Position numbers and translations under genes: made by a program
The notes under the pieces: generated by a model
Database searches by the model: none
What the model saw: the letters and a program-made list of their open reading frames with translations, nothing else
Told to the model about the DNA's origin: nothing
NCBI GenBank assembly: GCA_946188165.1
Contig: CAMHTW010000001.1
Span: 62,001-126,000 of the forward strand
DNA from: an uncultured Prevotella sp.
GTDB taxonomy: Bacteria; Bacteroidota; Bacteroidia; Bacteroidales; Bacteroidaceae
DNA: 64,000 nucleotides
Reading direction: 5' to 3'
Shown: positions 1-8,141 of the stretch, one piece after another
How positions within the stretch are numbered: position 1 is the stretch's first letter
Layout: every line of letters starts with the position of its first letter

Positions 1-1874
1 ACGACTTCCTGAAGTGGTTCAAGTTGACTTATCGTATTGGTCTTGATACATCTACGGCTCACCACCACACTGGTATGCCTAACTATGCAGCATTGTTCCC
101 CGATACACCAAACTATGAATCGGAGCTGAGTTCACAGACTGGTTATACCTCTCGTCGTACTACACGTCGCCGTGAGATTGACCAGGACATCATGTTGACT
201 TTCAATATGCCTGTCAACGACTTTAACATCAATGCTGTAGCAGGTTTCAACGGTAACGAGCGTCAGTTGTCATATCTGGAATCCAAGGTAACTAATCTGA
301 CAATTCCTACCTATTATAATATTACAAACTCAGCTGAGATTCCTACAACGAGAGAATATCAGTGGAAGCGTCGTTACTATGGTATTTATGGTCAGGCAGA
401 AATAGCTTGGAAGAATATGCTCTATCTCACTTTGACGGCCCGTAACGACTGGTCATCGACGCTGCCTAAGGACAACCGCTCATTCTTCTATCCTGGTGTT
501 ACTGCTAGCTGGATTTTCTCTGAGCTGTTGAAGGAAAAGGCTCCTTGGCTGTCGTTTGGTAAGGTTCGTGTTGCTTGGGGTAAGACCGGTAACGATGCTG
601 ACGTTTACATGACTGATCCTTATTATACACAGGGTAACTTCAACTCTTCTGGTTGGGCTGACAGTAAGTTCCCATTCTCAAAGACTGGAACCAATGCCTA
701 TACCGTAGGTAATGTGCTTGGTAGTTCTACACTGAGTCCTGAGATGACCACTGAGACGGAATTTGGTATCCAATTGGCATTCCTGAAGAATCGTATCTCT
801 TTGGATGCTACTTATTACAATCGTAACTCTGATAAGCAGATTACTCAGTTAAGTGTTGATCCTGCTTCTGGTTATACAGCTCAGAATGTAAACCTCGGTA
901 AGATTCGTAACCGTGGTGTTGAGTTGTTGGTTACTGTTGTTCCTGTTCGCACCAAGGACTTTGAGTGGAGTCTGACTTGGAACTATACCAAGAACAACAA
1001 CAAGGTAATGAAGTTGCCTGAGGAGATGAACGGTCGCGCTTCTATTTATGGCTTCAGCGGTGGTACGGGTCTCTACGCAATTGAAGGCGAGGAGATGGGT
1101 GTGTTCGAGGCTTATGTGGCTAAGACTCTTCCTGCTGGTGTTGAGAATACCAAGTTTACGTACGACGAAAGCCTCGTGGGCAAGATAATTGTCGACAAGA
1201 ATGGTCTGCCTCAGAATTCTGACGAGATGGTGAAGATTGGTTCTATCAACTACGACTATATGATGGGTATCGGCAGCTCGCTGCGCTATAAGGATTTCAC
1301 ATTGTCATTCGACTTTGATATCCGTCAGGGTGGTTTGATGTTCTCGCGTACGCACGACATCACCTACTTCACTGGTAACGCCATGCAGACAGCCTATAAC
1401 GACCGTAACCCGTTCGTTGTTCCCAACTCTGTGATGCTTGTCGGCTCGCACATGGAGAATGTCTATGATGACAATGGCGTTCAGCAGTTTGACGATAAGG
1501 GTAATCCCGTACAGGTGTCTGTGAATGACTATGCTGAGAACAACCTGCCCCTGTATGGTACCTATCTTTACAACTACTGGGACAATGGTGCCACGGCTAT
1601 GGGTTCAGGCTCACTTATCAGCAAATCTTATGTAAAACTTCGCCAGGTAGTCTTCGGATGGGACGTCCCCAAGAAGTGGCTTGCCAAGACCTTCCTGACT
1701 GGTGTGCATATCTCTGTATTCGGCAACAACCTGCTGATGTGGACTCCTTCGAGCAATACCTTCATCGATCCTGAGGCTTCATCGTTCGGTAACGACCTGA
1801 CTGGTAGCTTCGGTGAGTATAGCTCGAACCCCAGCTCACGTAAGTATGGTTTCAACGTGAAAATTAAATTCTAA
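1..1874 (+). CDS. SusC/RagA-family TonB-dependent outer membrane transporter (5' part lies before the window)
   Basis: The reading frame is open from base 3 to a TAA at 1872-1874, so the visible part is the C-terminal ~620 residues of a SusC protein; the signal peptide, carboxypeptidase-like domain, TonB box and plug lie upstream of the window. The visible part is a row of amphipathic beta strands with many Tyr/Trp/Asn residues and ends in the outer-membrane signature KYGFNVKIKF with a terminal Phe. SusC proteins form a beta barrel that imports a ligand captured by the SusD lid, powered by TonB. The next gene, 20 bp on, is SusD-like and two small lipoproteins follow, the same order as the four-component BT2264-BT2261 SusCD complex of Bacteroides thetaiotaomicron (established knowledge). 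The ligand cannot be read from the sequence; peptide or glycan are both possible. Confidence 0.93.
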   Translation, partial: DFLKWFKLTYRIGLDTSTAHHHTGMPNYAALFPDTPNYESELSSQTGYTSRRTTRRREIDQDIMLTFNMPVNDFNINAVAGFNGNERQLSYLESKVTNLTIPTYYNITNSAEIPTTREYQWKRRYYGIYGQAEIAWKNMLYLTLTARNDWSSTLPKDNRSFFYPGVTASWIFSELLKEKAPWLSFGKVRVAWGKTGNDADVYMTDPYYTQGNFNSSGWADSKFPFSKTGTNAYTVGNVLGSSTLSPEMTTETEFGIQLAFLKNRISLDATYYNRNSDKQITQLSVDPASGYTAQNVNLGKIRNRGVELLVTVVPVRTKDFEWSLTWNYTKNNNKVMKLPEEMNGRASIYGFSGGTGLYAIEGEEMGVFEAYVAKTLPAGVENTKFTYDESLVGKIIVDKNGLPQNSDEMVKIGSINYDYMMGIGSSLRYKDFTLSFDFDIRQGGLMFSRTHDITYFTGNAMQTAYNDRNPFVVPNSVMLVGSHMENVYDDNGVQQFDDKGNPVQVSVNDYAENNLPLYGTYLYNYWDNGATAMGSGSLISKSYVKLRQVVFGWDVPKKWLAKTFLTGVHISVFGNNLLMWTPSSNTFIDPEASSFGNDLTGSFGEYSSNPSSRKYGFNVKIKF

Positions 1875-1894
1875 TAGGAAAGGAAATAACAGTT

Positions 1895-3367
1895 ATGAAA
1901 AAGATATATTTATTAGCTGCTGCGGGTATGATGATGGTTTCCAGCTGTGATTTGGACATCAATCAGGACCCGAACTATCCCACCAAGTCAGATATTAGCC
2001 CTGAGTTACAGTTCCCTTCAGTAATCAGTGCTATTGCTGATGCTTCTGGTGACCAGATGTTCAACTATGGTGGCTTCTTTGCCCAGTATTTCGAACAGAT
2101 GCCTGAGGCAAACCAGTATAATGACATTGCAGAGTTGAACATTGATGAGTCAAAGGACATTTTCAATCGCTGTTACAGAAACTTGTATGCTGGCGCACTG
2201 ATGGACATTGAAGACATTAAGTCGAAGACTACTAATACAGCCAACATCTTTGCTTGTCAGGTCATGCGTGCGCAGGCTTTCCAGTTACTGGTTGATAATA
2301 CAAGTGAAACTCCTTATAGTGACGCTCTTCAGGGTGGTAGTAATTCATCACCTAAGTATGATGACGGAAAGACTGTATATGAAGGCGTGCTGAAGGAACT
2401 CGATGAGGCTGAGGCTGCTCTGAACGGTTCTGACATTATTACGATGACTGATCCCTTGCTGAAGAAAGACCTTGCTCAGTGGAAGGGTTATGCCAATGCG
2501 CTGCGTTTGCGTATGTATCTCCGTCTGTTTGATGGCGGACAGAGTGAATATCAGGCAAAAGCTACGGCTTTGGTTGATGCTGGCAACTTCTTCACTGGTG
2601 ATGTCGCATGGGATGTGTTCTCTGATCAGGAGGGACAGTTCAATCCTTGGTATCAGTCAGTATTCCGCCTGACTAACAACCATTGTGCTGCTTATCCTAT
2701 CGTGAGCTATATGGAGGCTACTGCTGATCCCCGTATTGGTTATGCCATCAAGCCACGTTCTAGCGATAATACCTATGTAGGTCAGTTCCCTGGTTCGAAG
2801 CAAGAGCCTAAGATTGTAGGTACTTCTTATAAGAATCAAGACGTGAGCGCCATTAACTATGATATAACACATAGTATGCCTATCTACCTTTTCACTCAGA
2901 GTGAACTGCAGTTCCTGATTGCTGAGGTTTATTACCGCTTTAGCAATAATGCAGTTGCTGCACAGGCTGCTTATGAGGCTGGCGTTGCCGCTGATTTCTC
3001 ACTGCGTGGTATTGCAGGGGCTGATGCTTTCTTAGCTTCTGCTGGTAGTTGGGCTAAAGCAGCCAACAAGCTGAACCAGATTTATATGCAGAAGTGGGTC
3101 GCTCTCTTCATGCATGACCATATGGAGGCTTGGTCGGAGATTCGCCGTACTGATGTACCTGCTCTGTCAAGTCATAGCGCTTTAGAGATAGTGGCTGATG
3201 GTACGCTTTATACTCCTGGTGAACTGATTGCTCCTGCAGTCAATAAGAAGGGTAACAACAATATCGCTATGAGTATTCCTTACTCCAGTGACTCTCGTAA
3301 ATACAATGTTAATACGCCTTCGAAAGCTCGTCAGGTTACTGACAAGGTGTTCTGGGATGTGAAATAA
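1895..3367 (+). CDS. SusD/RagB-family surface lipoprotein
   Basis: 490 residues. The N-terminus is a lipoprotein signal peptide ending in VSSC with the lipidated Cys at 18, so the protein should be anchored in the outer membrane and exported to the surface. The mature start (DLDINQDPNYPT) and the body with helical TPR-like stretches (for example RNLYAGALMDIEDIK, LPLL..QWKGYANALRLRMYLRL and MQKWVALFMHDHMEAWSEIRR) match SusD-like proteins of the SusD-like_2/RagB type. SusD caps the SusC barrel and delivers the ligand. It starts 20 bp after the SusC stop, so both are in one transcript. The first 21 bases of the ORF are identical to those of the third gene of the operon (3391), which may reflect shared leader evolution. 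Function in nutrient uptake is well supported by family; the substrate is unknown. Confidence 0.92.
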   Translation: MKKIYLLAAAGMMMVSSCDLDINQDPNYPTKSDISPELQFPSVISAIADASGDQMFNYGGFFAQYFEQMPEANQYNDIAELNIDESKDIFNRCYRNLYAGALMDIEDIKSKTTNTANIFACQVMRAQAFQLLVDNTSETPYSDALQGGSNSSPKYDDGKTVYEGVLKELDEAEAALNGSDIITMTDPLLKKDLAQWKGYANALRLRMYLRLFDGGQSEYQAKATALVDAGNFFTGDVAWDVFSDQEGQFNPWYQSVFRLTNNHCAAYPIVSYMEATADPRIGYAIKPRSSDNTYVGQFPGSKQEPKIVGTSYKNQDVSAINYDITHSMPIYLFTQSELQFLIAEVYYRFSNNAVAAQAAYEAGVAADFSLRGIAGADAFLASAGSWAKAANKLNQIYMQKWVALFMHDHMEAWSEIRRTDVPALSSHSALEIVADGTLYTPGELIAPAVNKKGNNNIAMSIPYSSDSRKYNVNTPSKARQVTDKVFWDVK

Positions 3368-3390
3368 AAACGTATAATTGAGAATTAAAT

Positions 3391-4134
3391 ATGAAAAAGA
3401 TATATTTATTTGGACTGCTGCTTTGCATGATGGCCTTAGGCTTAACGTCGTGCAATAAAGATGACCAGTCGACTGATACCCGTGTTACATACTATGTCAA
3501 CATGGATTTGCAGGGTGATGAATTTACCTTGGTAGCTCTAGGAACTCCCTACAACGATGCAGGCTGTAAGGCAGAACTCAATGGTGAGGACTATACGCCC
3601 AAAGTTGTGGCTGAAGGTATTCAGGATGTTAACGTCAACAAGGTTGGCTTCTATGATATTACCTATACTGCTGTTAATCCTGATGGCTATTCTGCATCAG
3701 TCAGCCGCACTGTCGTCGTCTATGATCCCACTGTGACTGCTTCTATCGAAGGTACATATTCTGTAGATATGGCTGCTAGTACGTATGGTACTGGTAAGTC
3801 TTCTTTCGCTGACCGTGCTGCTGGCTACGGCAATACAACCCAGTGCGTAGGCATTACCTTCACCGAGGTGGCTCCTGGTATCTATTATGTCAACGACTTG
3901 TTGGGCGGTTGGTATAACCAGATTCGTGCTTATGGTACTAAGTATTGTATGACGGGTTATGTATCCCTGAATCCTGACAACACGCTTACTCTTCAGTCTA
4001 GCTTAATTGCTGGTTGGGGTGATGGCCTTGATTATATTAAGGATAGCCAGTGTGATCCTGCTGCAGGTACGATTAAGTATAGCCTGTCGTATGCTGGACA
4101 GATTTTCATGGATATTGTATTGAATAAGGACTAA
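3391..4134 (+). CDS. Surface lipoprotein of the SusCD operon, BT2262-like (DUF5012-type)
   Basis: 247 residues with a lipoprotein signal peptide ending LTSC (Cys 21). Residues ~30-115 form an Ig-like/cadherin-like segment of the DUF5011/DUF5012 type: TLVALGTPYNDAGCKA is followed by VNVNKVGFYDITYTAVNPDG and SRTVVVYDP. The remainder (~120-247) is a beta-rich domain with EGTYSVDMA and YYVNDLLGGWY. It lies 23 bp after susD and 15 bp before another lipoprotein gene. In B. thetaiotaomicron the related BT2262 is an accessory lipoprotein on the SusCD complex (family knowledge, by gene order and resemblance). A role in ligand capture at the cell surface is inferred. Confidence 0.8.
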   Translation: MKKIYLFGLLLCMMALGLTSCNKDDQSTDTRVTYYVNMDLQGDEFTLVALGTPYNDAGCKAELNGEDYTPKVVAEGIQDVNVNKVGFYDITYTAVNPDGYSASVSRTVVVYDPTVTASIEGTYSVDMAASTYGTGKSSFADRAAGYGNTTQCVGITFTEVAPGIYYVNDLLGGWYNQIRAYGTKYCMTGYVSLNPDNTLTLQSSLIAGWGDGLDYIKDSQCDPAAGTIKYSLSYAGQIFMDIVLNKD

Positions 4135-4149
4135 AAGATAATAACAATT

Positions 4150-4746
4150 ATGAAAAAGTATATTTCTTTTGCATTGATGACCATTGCACTCTCGTTTGGT
4201 TTTGCAAGTTGCGATGTGGAGACCAATGAGGAGCCTGGTGGAACAAATGTGCAGAATATGGCAGGCCGTTGGGTTGTCAGTGTTAGTCAGGTTGACGAGA
4301 ATGGCAATGTGAAATATCAGCCAGAGGATTTGTTTGGAATAATGGACGTAGACCTCTTGACATTCAATACAGCTGCCAACTCTTCTACTGAAATGTGGAT
4401 TGACGATGATGGTAATTTCTGGGCTTTTAAGTTCAAGATGCCCGTTGATTACGTAGCTGGTACCTTCTCAGTCACAAATGTTCCTTATGATGCTGCTAAT
4501 CAGGAGATAGCTGATGCTATTGCCGCAGGTCAGACTCCAAAGGACAAAGACGGAAATGATCTCGTTGCGGAGACAGCAACTATTAGCGATGGAAAGATTA
4601 TGTATGGTGCAGGCCATAACATTCATGGTATGCCAACTGATAGTATTGCATTCTACATCACGTTCACTGATGATGCTTATGCTGCAAAATACGGTTATGC
4701 AAAGCATCTTGTCACAGGAACACGTTATTCTGGTTTCTATGAGTAA
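4150..4746 (+). CDS. Surface lipoprotein of the SusCD operon, BT2261-like (lipid-binding-domain type)
   Basis: 198 residues with a lipoprotein signal peptide ending FASC (Cys 21). The mature part carries the segment NMAGRWVVSVSQVDENG followed by TFNTAANSSTEMWIDDDGNFWAFKFKM, a small antiparallel beta barrel typical of the Lipid_bd/BT2261-like family that accompanies SusCD pairs. It is the last gene of the operon; a strong intrinsic terminator begins 29 bp after the stop. Exact function is unknown; it is probably the second accessory lipoprotein of the transporter. Confidence 0.78.
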   Translation: MKKYISFALMTIALSFGFASCDVETNEEPGGTNVQNMAGRWVVSVSQVDENGNVKYQPEDLFGIMDVDLLTFNTAANSSTEMWIDDDGNFWAFKFKMPVDYVAGTFSVTNVPYDAANQEIADAIAAGQTPKDKDGNDLVAETATISDGKIMYGAGHNIHGMPTDSIAFYITFTDDAYAAKYGYAKHLVTGTRYSGFYE

Positions 4747-4775
4747 ATAGAACAAGAATGTTATTATAATAGATT

Positions 4776-4813
4776 CGGGAGGCATGCCGCTGGGCTTGCC
4801 TCCCGTTTTAGTT
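4776..4813 (+). terminator. Intrinsic terminator of the SusCD operon
   Basis: A perfect 9-bp stem CGGGAGGCA / TGCCTCCCG with a 12-nt loop is followed by TTTTAGTTT. It stands 29 bp after the last lipoprotein gene. Confidence 0.85.
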
Positions 4814-4914
4814 TCATTGCCGTATAGAAGGAAGCTTGCAACTTTCAGACAATATATCCCTTCTTCTTCATCCTTATGATATGAACAGATACGCTGTTTG
4901 AGATACGGCAGAGG

Positions 4915-5358
4915 TTATCTCTTGTCCTTGAAGAACTGTTGCATCAATTCGCGGCATTCGTTTTCGAGGACTCCACCTGTGACGGTGCATTTGGGATGCA
5001 GGGCATGAGGAGCGTAAACCGAAAAACCGCGTTTTTCGTCACGACAGCCATAGACAACGCGGGGTATCTGGCTCCAGCCTAAGGCTCCAGCGCACATGGC
5101 GCAGGGCTCAACAGTAACGTAGAGTGTGCAGTCGGTCAGGTATTTACCGCCTAACTCATTGGCAGCCATCGTGATAGCCTGCATTTCGGCATGAGCCGTC
5201 ACGTCATTCAGTGTCTCCGTCAGGTTATGAGCACGTGCAATGATGTGGTCCTGGCACACGATGACGGCTCCAATGGGTATTTCGCCCTCATCGTAGGCGG
5301 CTTCAGCCTCTTGTAGAGCTTTACGCATGTATTGATCGTCTTTGTTTTGTTGTTCCAT
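4915..5358 (-). CDS. tadA: tRNA-specific adenosine deaminase (TadA-type nucleoside deaminase)
   Basis: 147 residues. The zinc site of the cytidine-deaminase fold is complete: HAE at 56-58 (zinc His, catalytic Glu) and PCAMC at 85-89 (two zinc Cys). The length and the order of elements match TadA, which converts A34 to inosine in tRNA-Arg(ACG); guanine deaminases share the fold but usually lack this context. The ATG at 5358 lies only 4 nt after a TACTTTTG promoter box, so the mRNA is probably leaderless. It is transcribed divergently from birA across a 68-bp gap filled by a heptamer repeat. Confidence 0.87.
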   Translation of the reverse strand: MEQQNKDDQYMRKALQEAEAAYDEGEIPIGAVIVCQDHIIARAHNLTETLNDVTAHAEMQAITMAANELGGKYLTDCTLYVTVEPCAMCAGALGWSQIPRVVYGCRDEKRGFSVYAPHALHPKCTVTGGVLENECRELMQQFFKDKR

Positions 5359-5362
5359 GTTG

Positions 5363-5370
5363 CAAAAGTA
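5363..5370 (-). promoter_or_regulatory. -7 promoter box of tadA
   Basis: TACTTTTG read on the minus strand, matching the Bacteroidetes TAnnTTTG box, ends 4 nt before the ATG of tadA. The transcription start would then fall on or next to the start codon. Confidence 0.7.
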
Positions 5371-5379
5371 CGAAAAAAT

Positions 5380-5410
5380 TAGGAATTAGAAATTAGAAAT
5401 TAGGAATTAT
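5380..5410. repeat. Heptamer tandem repeat between tadA and birA
   Basis: Four to five units of ATTAGGA or ATTAGAA with a 7-bp period, directly upstream of the birA promoter box. Similar A/T heptamers occur at many other gene boundaries in the window. Confidence 0.85.
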
Positions 5411-5414
5411 TTGT

Positions 5415-5422
5415 TATCTTTG
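5415..5422 (+). promoter_or_regulatory. -7 promoter box of birA
   Basis: TATCTTTG, a perfect TAnnTTTG box, ends 4 nt before the GTG start of birA, implying a leaderless transcript. Confidence 0.72.
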
Positions 5423-5426
5423 CAAC

Positions 5427-6140
5427 GTGAACTGGAAAATCATTCATATTGACGAGACTGACTCGACGAATCAGTGGCTGAAGGATCATTGCGACGGTGT
5501 TCCTGATGCGTTGGTCGTCGTGGCAGACTACCAGACGGCGGGACGGGGATGTGGCACGAATACGTGGGAATCGGAGCGGGGCAAAAACCTGCTGTTCTCG
5601 TTATTGATACACCCTTCGGACATTGCTGCTAATGAGCAATTCCGAATTACGGAGTCTGTCTCAGTGGCATTATGTCAGACGCTTCAGGCATATATAAATA
5701 GTAGGGTAGAGATCAAATGGCCTAACGACATCTATGTGGGCGACAAGAAAATCTGCGGCATACTGATAGAGAACCGGTTGCAGGGTAATACTATCAAGGA
5801 AAGTATCATTGGTATTGGATTGAATGTCAATCAAACGGTGTTCAAAAGCGACGCGCCCAATCCCGTTTCCATACGACAGTTAACAGGCAAAGAAACTGAC
5901 CTTGAGGAGTTGCTACAGGCTTTCCTTCATGCTTTCGACGTCACTCGTCACAGTAAAACAACTTGTTTTACCTACAAAAGTATGCTCTTTAGGAAAGGAA
6001 AGTATGCCATCTACGAGGATAAAACAAGTTGTTTTACTGCAACGCTGACGGATGTTTTGCCTGATGGAAGGCTTTTGCTCGTGGATAAGGACGGTCAGGA
6101 ACGCCTTTATGCCTTTAAGGAAGTAAATTTTATCATATAA
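5427..6140 (+). CDS. birA: Biotin-[acetyl-CoA-carboxylase] ligase (catalytic domain only)
   Basis: 237 residues, GTG start. The catalytic core is clear: DSTNQWLK (12-19), AGRG around 38-41 of the biotinyl-AMP loop, KWPND (97-101, with the catalytic Lys) and KKICGILIE (107-115). There is no N-terminal DNA-binding domain, so it is a class I ligase that biotinylates carrier proteins and is not a repressor. The GTG is supported because the protein begins just before the conserved WKIIHIDETDSTN segment and the promoter box lies only 4 nt upstream. Odd: the C-terminal part contains the near-repeats KTTCFT (177-182) and KTSCFT (199-204), each encoded by a near-perfect DNA palindrome. The rest of the C-domain (LPDGRLLLVDKDGQERLYAFKEV) is normal, so the enzyme is probably active. 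Confidence 0.9.
   Translation: MNWKIIHIDETDSTNQWLKDHCDGVPDALVVVADYQTAGRGCGTNTWESERGKNLLFSLLIHPSDIAANEQFRITESVSVALCQTLQAYINSRVEIKWPNDIYVGDKKICGILIENRLQGNTIKESIIGIGLNVNQTVFKSDAPNPVSIRQLTGKETDLEELLQAFLHAFDVTRHSKTTCFTYKSMLFRKGKYAIYEDKTSCFTATLTDVLPDGRLLLVDKDGQERLYAFKEVNFII
5953..6036. repeat. Pair of in-frame palindromes inside birA
   Basis: GTAAAACAACTTGTTTTAC (5953-5971) and TAAAACAAGTTGTTTTA (6020-6036) are the same palindrome TAAAACAA-N-TTGTTTTA with only the central base changed. They are read as KTTCFT and KTSCFT in BirA, and because they are palindromic also give almost the same peptide on the other strand. The 48 bases between them also contain AAAGTATGC twice. Confidence 0.9.
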
Positions 6141-6149
6141 AGTAATAAT

Positions 6150-6213
6150 AGAAGACAACCAAGACAACCCAAACAACCTTTATCTGTTGTCCATTGTTGT
6201 TCTAGTTGTCGTT
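6150..6213. repeat. Nonamer inverted-repeat element before pyrH
   Basis: About three units of ACAACCnAn are followed by about three units of the complementary type TGTTGTnnA, so the element can fold into one long hairpin. The same design occurs at 25151-25215 after folK. It occupies the leader of pyrH. Confidence 0.75.
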
Positions 6214-6231
6214 AAGAATTTAAAAAGAATT

Positions 6232-6942
6232 ATGGCAAGATTTAAGAGAATTCTATTGAAACTTTCAGGCGAGAGTCTGATGGGCAAGCAGGGGTATGGT
6301 ATCGATCCTGAGCGTTTGAGCGACTATGCACGCCAGATTAAGGAAGTGAGCGAGATGGGTGTGCAGATTGGTATCGTCATCGGTGGTGGCAACATCTTCC
6401 GTGGGCTGAGTGGCTCGCAGAAGGGCTTTGACCGCGTGAAAGGCGACCAGATGGGTATGTGTGCTACAGTCATTAACTCGTTGGCCCTGTCGTCAGCCTT
6501 GGGCGCTATCGGTGTAAAGAATAAAGTGCTGACAGCTATCCGCATGGAACCTATTGGCGAGTTCTATACTAAATGGAAGGCCATTGAGGCTATGGAGGCA
6601 GGTTATGTGTGCATCTTCTCGGCTGGTACGGGGTCTCCTTACTTTACAACCGATACGGGCTCAAGTCTGCGTGGTATTGAGATTGAGGCCGATGTGATGC
6701 TGAAGGGTACACGAGTGGATGGCGTCTATACCGCTGATCCTGAGAAGGACCCCACAGCCACTAAGTTTGATGCTATTACATATAAAGAGGTACTCGCACG
6801 AGGCTTGAAGGTAATGGACCTGACAGCTATCTGCATGTGTCAGGACAACAACCTGCCTATCTACGTGTTCAATATGGACGTAGTCGGTAATTTGAAGAAA
6901 GTGATGGACGGTGAGGAAATAGGTACGTTAGTACACAACTAA
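6232..6942 (+). CDS. pyrH: UMP kinase
   Basis: 236 residues of the amino-acid-kinase fold. Diagnostic segments: [13 protein letters not shown] (nucleotide site), [14 protein letters not shown] (the bacterial UMP kinase GD.MGM motif), [10 protein letters not shown] and [13 protein letters not shown]. It phosphorylates UMP to UDP with ATP and is normally hexameric and GTP-regulated. I chose ATG 6232 because UMP kinases begin a few residues before KR(I/V)LLKLSGE; the 15-codon extension from 6187 is encoded by the upstream repeat and is not protein-like. The gene ends 47 bp before the converging DUF4834 gene. Confidence 0.95.
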   Translation: MARFKRILLKLSGESLMGKQGYGIDPERLSDYARQIKEVSEMGVQIGIVIGGGNIFRGLSGSQKGFDRVKGDQMGMCATVINSLALSSALGAIGVKNKVLTAIRMEPIGEFYTKWKAIEAMEAGYVCIFSAGTGSPYFTTDTGSSLRGIEIEADVMLKGTRVDGVYTADPEKDPTATKFDAITYKEVLARGLKVMDLTAICMCQDNNLPIYVFNMDVVGNLKKVMDGEEIGTLVHN

Positions 6943-6951
6943 TGGATAATT

Positions 6952-6969
6952 CTCTGACCAAGGTCAGAG
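6952..6969. repeat. Short perfect inverted repeat between converging genes
   Basis: CTCTGACCAAGGTCAGAG is an 18-bp perfect palindrome ten bases after pyrH and before the end of the DUF4834 gene. No T-run follows, so a terminator role is uncertain. Confidence 0.6.
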
Positions 6970-6988
6970 TGTGGCGTTGCAATGATAA

Positions 6989-7378
6989 TTAAGCCTCTTC
7001 AAATTCCACATATTCGCCATCGGAGTCGTCGAAAATCTTCTTGTTTTCGCGCTCTTGATGGCGATTATCTATAATTGTCTCGCCCGTGGCCGTCTGTGTA
7101 CGACGTGCTTCTGGCTGGAATTCTTCTTCTCTTTGGTCTGAATAGGTGTTCTGGGATGAATGGGCATTTTGGGCACTATGTGACTGCTGACGCTGGCTGT
7201 ACTGCTGACGCTGTCGCCCCGTTTCGGTACGTCGTTGTTGTTCCTGTTGATCCGCTGCCTGTTGGGCGGCTTTCTTTGCTTTCTGGAATGCACTATAGAT
7301 ACGCCCTCCTATTAGGATGACAATGAATACGAAAACGAAAAAAATAAATAGCACAAAACCTAGTATTCCTTTTAACAT
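6989..7378 (-). CDS. DUF4834-type small membrane protein
   Basis: 129 residues: one hydrophobic N-terminal helix (~4-25, GFVLFIFFVFVFIVILIGG), a basic amphipathic stretch with KAKKAAQQAADQQEQQRR, then a Gln/Ser-rich disordered linker and an acidic tail ending KIFDDSDGEYVEFEEA. This matches the DUF4834 proteins of Bacteroidales, whose function is unknown. It lies downstream of pssA and psd on the same strand (33 bp gap) and is probably cotranscribed, suggesting an envelope role by context only. Confidence 0.75.
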   Translation of the reverse strand: MLKGILGFVLFIFFVFVFIVILIGGRIYSAFQKAKKAAQQAADQQEQQRRTETGRQRQQYSQRQQSHSAQNAHSSQNTYSDQREEEFQPEARRTQTATGETIIDNRHQERENKKIFDDSDGEYVEFEEA

Positions 7379-7411
7379 AGTATCTTTTATGATTAGTAGT
7401 TACGTATTTCC

Positions 7412-8113
7412 CTAATAGAATTTGTCATGAATCACCGATAGTATGACATACCATGCAATGATGGCTGCCAGTCCGCTTACACCTAACAATAACAGCATGG
7501 GGATGCAGGTAATCAGGAAAATGTATTTCACCTCATTGCCTTTCCAACCCCACGTCTTGAATTTCAGGGCAAACATCGGAATCTCGCTCACCAGCAGGTA
7601 GCAGCTAATAGGAATGAGCACTAAGACGACGTAAAGCCAAAAAGCAGGAAGCAAGTATGGCTCAAACCATCTCTGCCAGTCAAGACTCCAAACCAACGAC
7701 CCCCAAAATAGGGCATTGGCAGGTGTGGGCAGTCCGATGAACCCTAAGGCCTGACGTTCGTCGAGGTTGAACTTAGCCAGTCGCAAAGCTGAAAAAGCAG
7801 CCATGATGAATGCCAAGTATGGCATGAATTGAAAATTGACAATTGACAATTGAGAATTCAGGAAACTGAACACAATAGCTGATGGTGCAAAGCCGAAGGT
7901 AATGCAATCAGCCAATGAGTCGAGTTCCTTACCGATAGGCGATGAGACGTGCAGTAATCGTGCGCTCATGCCGTCGAAGAAATCGAACACAGCACCGATT
8001 ACGATGAATAACAGTGCCATGCTGTAGTCTGCCTGAAATGCATAATAAGTGGCTATGCAGCCTGAAATCAGATTCAAGCAAGTTATCGTATTGGGGATAT
8101 GCTTCTTTAACAT
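7412..8113 (-). CDS. pssA: CDP-diacylglycerol-serine O-phosphatidyltransferase
   Basis: 233 residues with about seven membrane helices. The CDP-alcohol phosphotransferase signature is complete: D47-G48..A51-R52........G61...D65...D69. It makes phosphatidylserine from CDP-diacylglycerol and serine, which the next upstream gene product (Psd) decarboxylates; together they give phosphatidylethanolamine. Odd: residues 86-96 (NSQLSIVNFQF) are encoded by a heptamer repeat of the intergenic type, placed in the loop between FGFAPSAIVFSF and MPYLAFIMAAFSALR, where family members have an ordinary variable segment. The rest of the enzyme, including LAKFNLDERQ and GLPTPANALFW, is intact. Confidence 0.92.
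   Translation of the reverse strand: MLKKHIPNTITCLNLISGCIATYYAFQADYSMALLFIVIGAVFDFFDGMSARLLHVSSPIGKELDSLADCITFGFAPSAIVFSFLNSQLSIVNFQFMPYLAFIMAAFSALRLAKFNLDERQALGFIGLPTPANALFWGSLVWSLDWQRWFEPYLLPAFWLYVVLVLIPISCYLLVSEIPMFALKFKTWGWKGNEVKYIFLITCIPMLLLLGVSGLAAIIAWYVILSVIHDKFY
7826..7859. repeat. Heptamer repeat inside pssA
   Basis: Units AAAATTG, ACAATTG, ACAATTG, AGAATTC with a 7-bp period, flanked by GAATTG and GAATTC so that the whole is nearly palindromic. It codes in frame for NSQLSIVNFQF. Confidence 0.85.
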
Positions 8114-8141
8114 TAAACATTAAAGATTAAAAGATTAAACA

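Noticed and set aside
6187..6231. Longer N-terminus for PyrH
   Set aside because: The 15 residues come from the inverted-repeat leader; the family begins just before [11 protein letters not shown].
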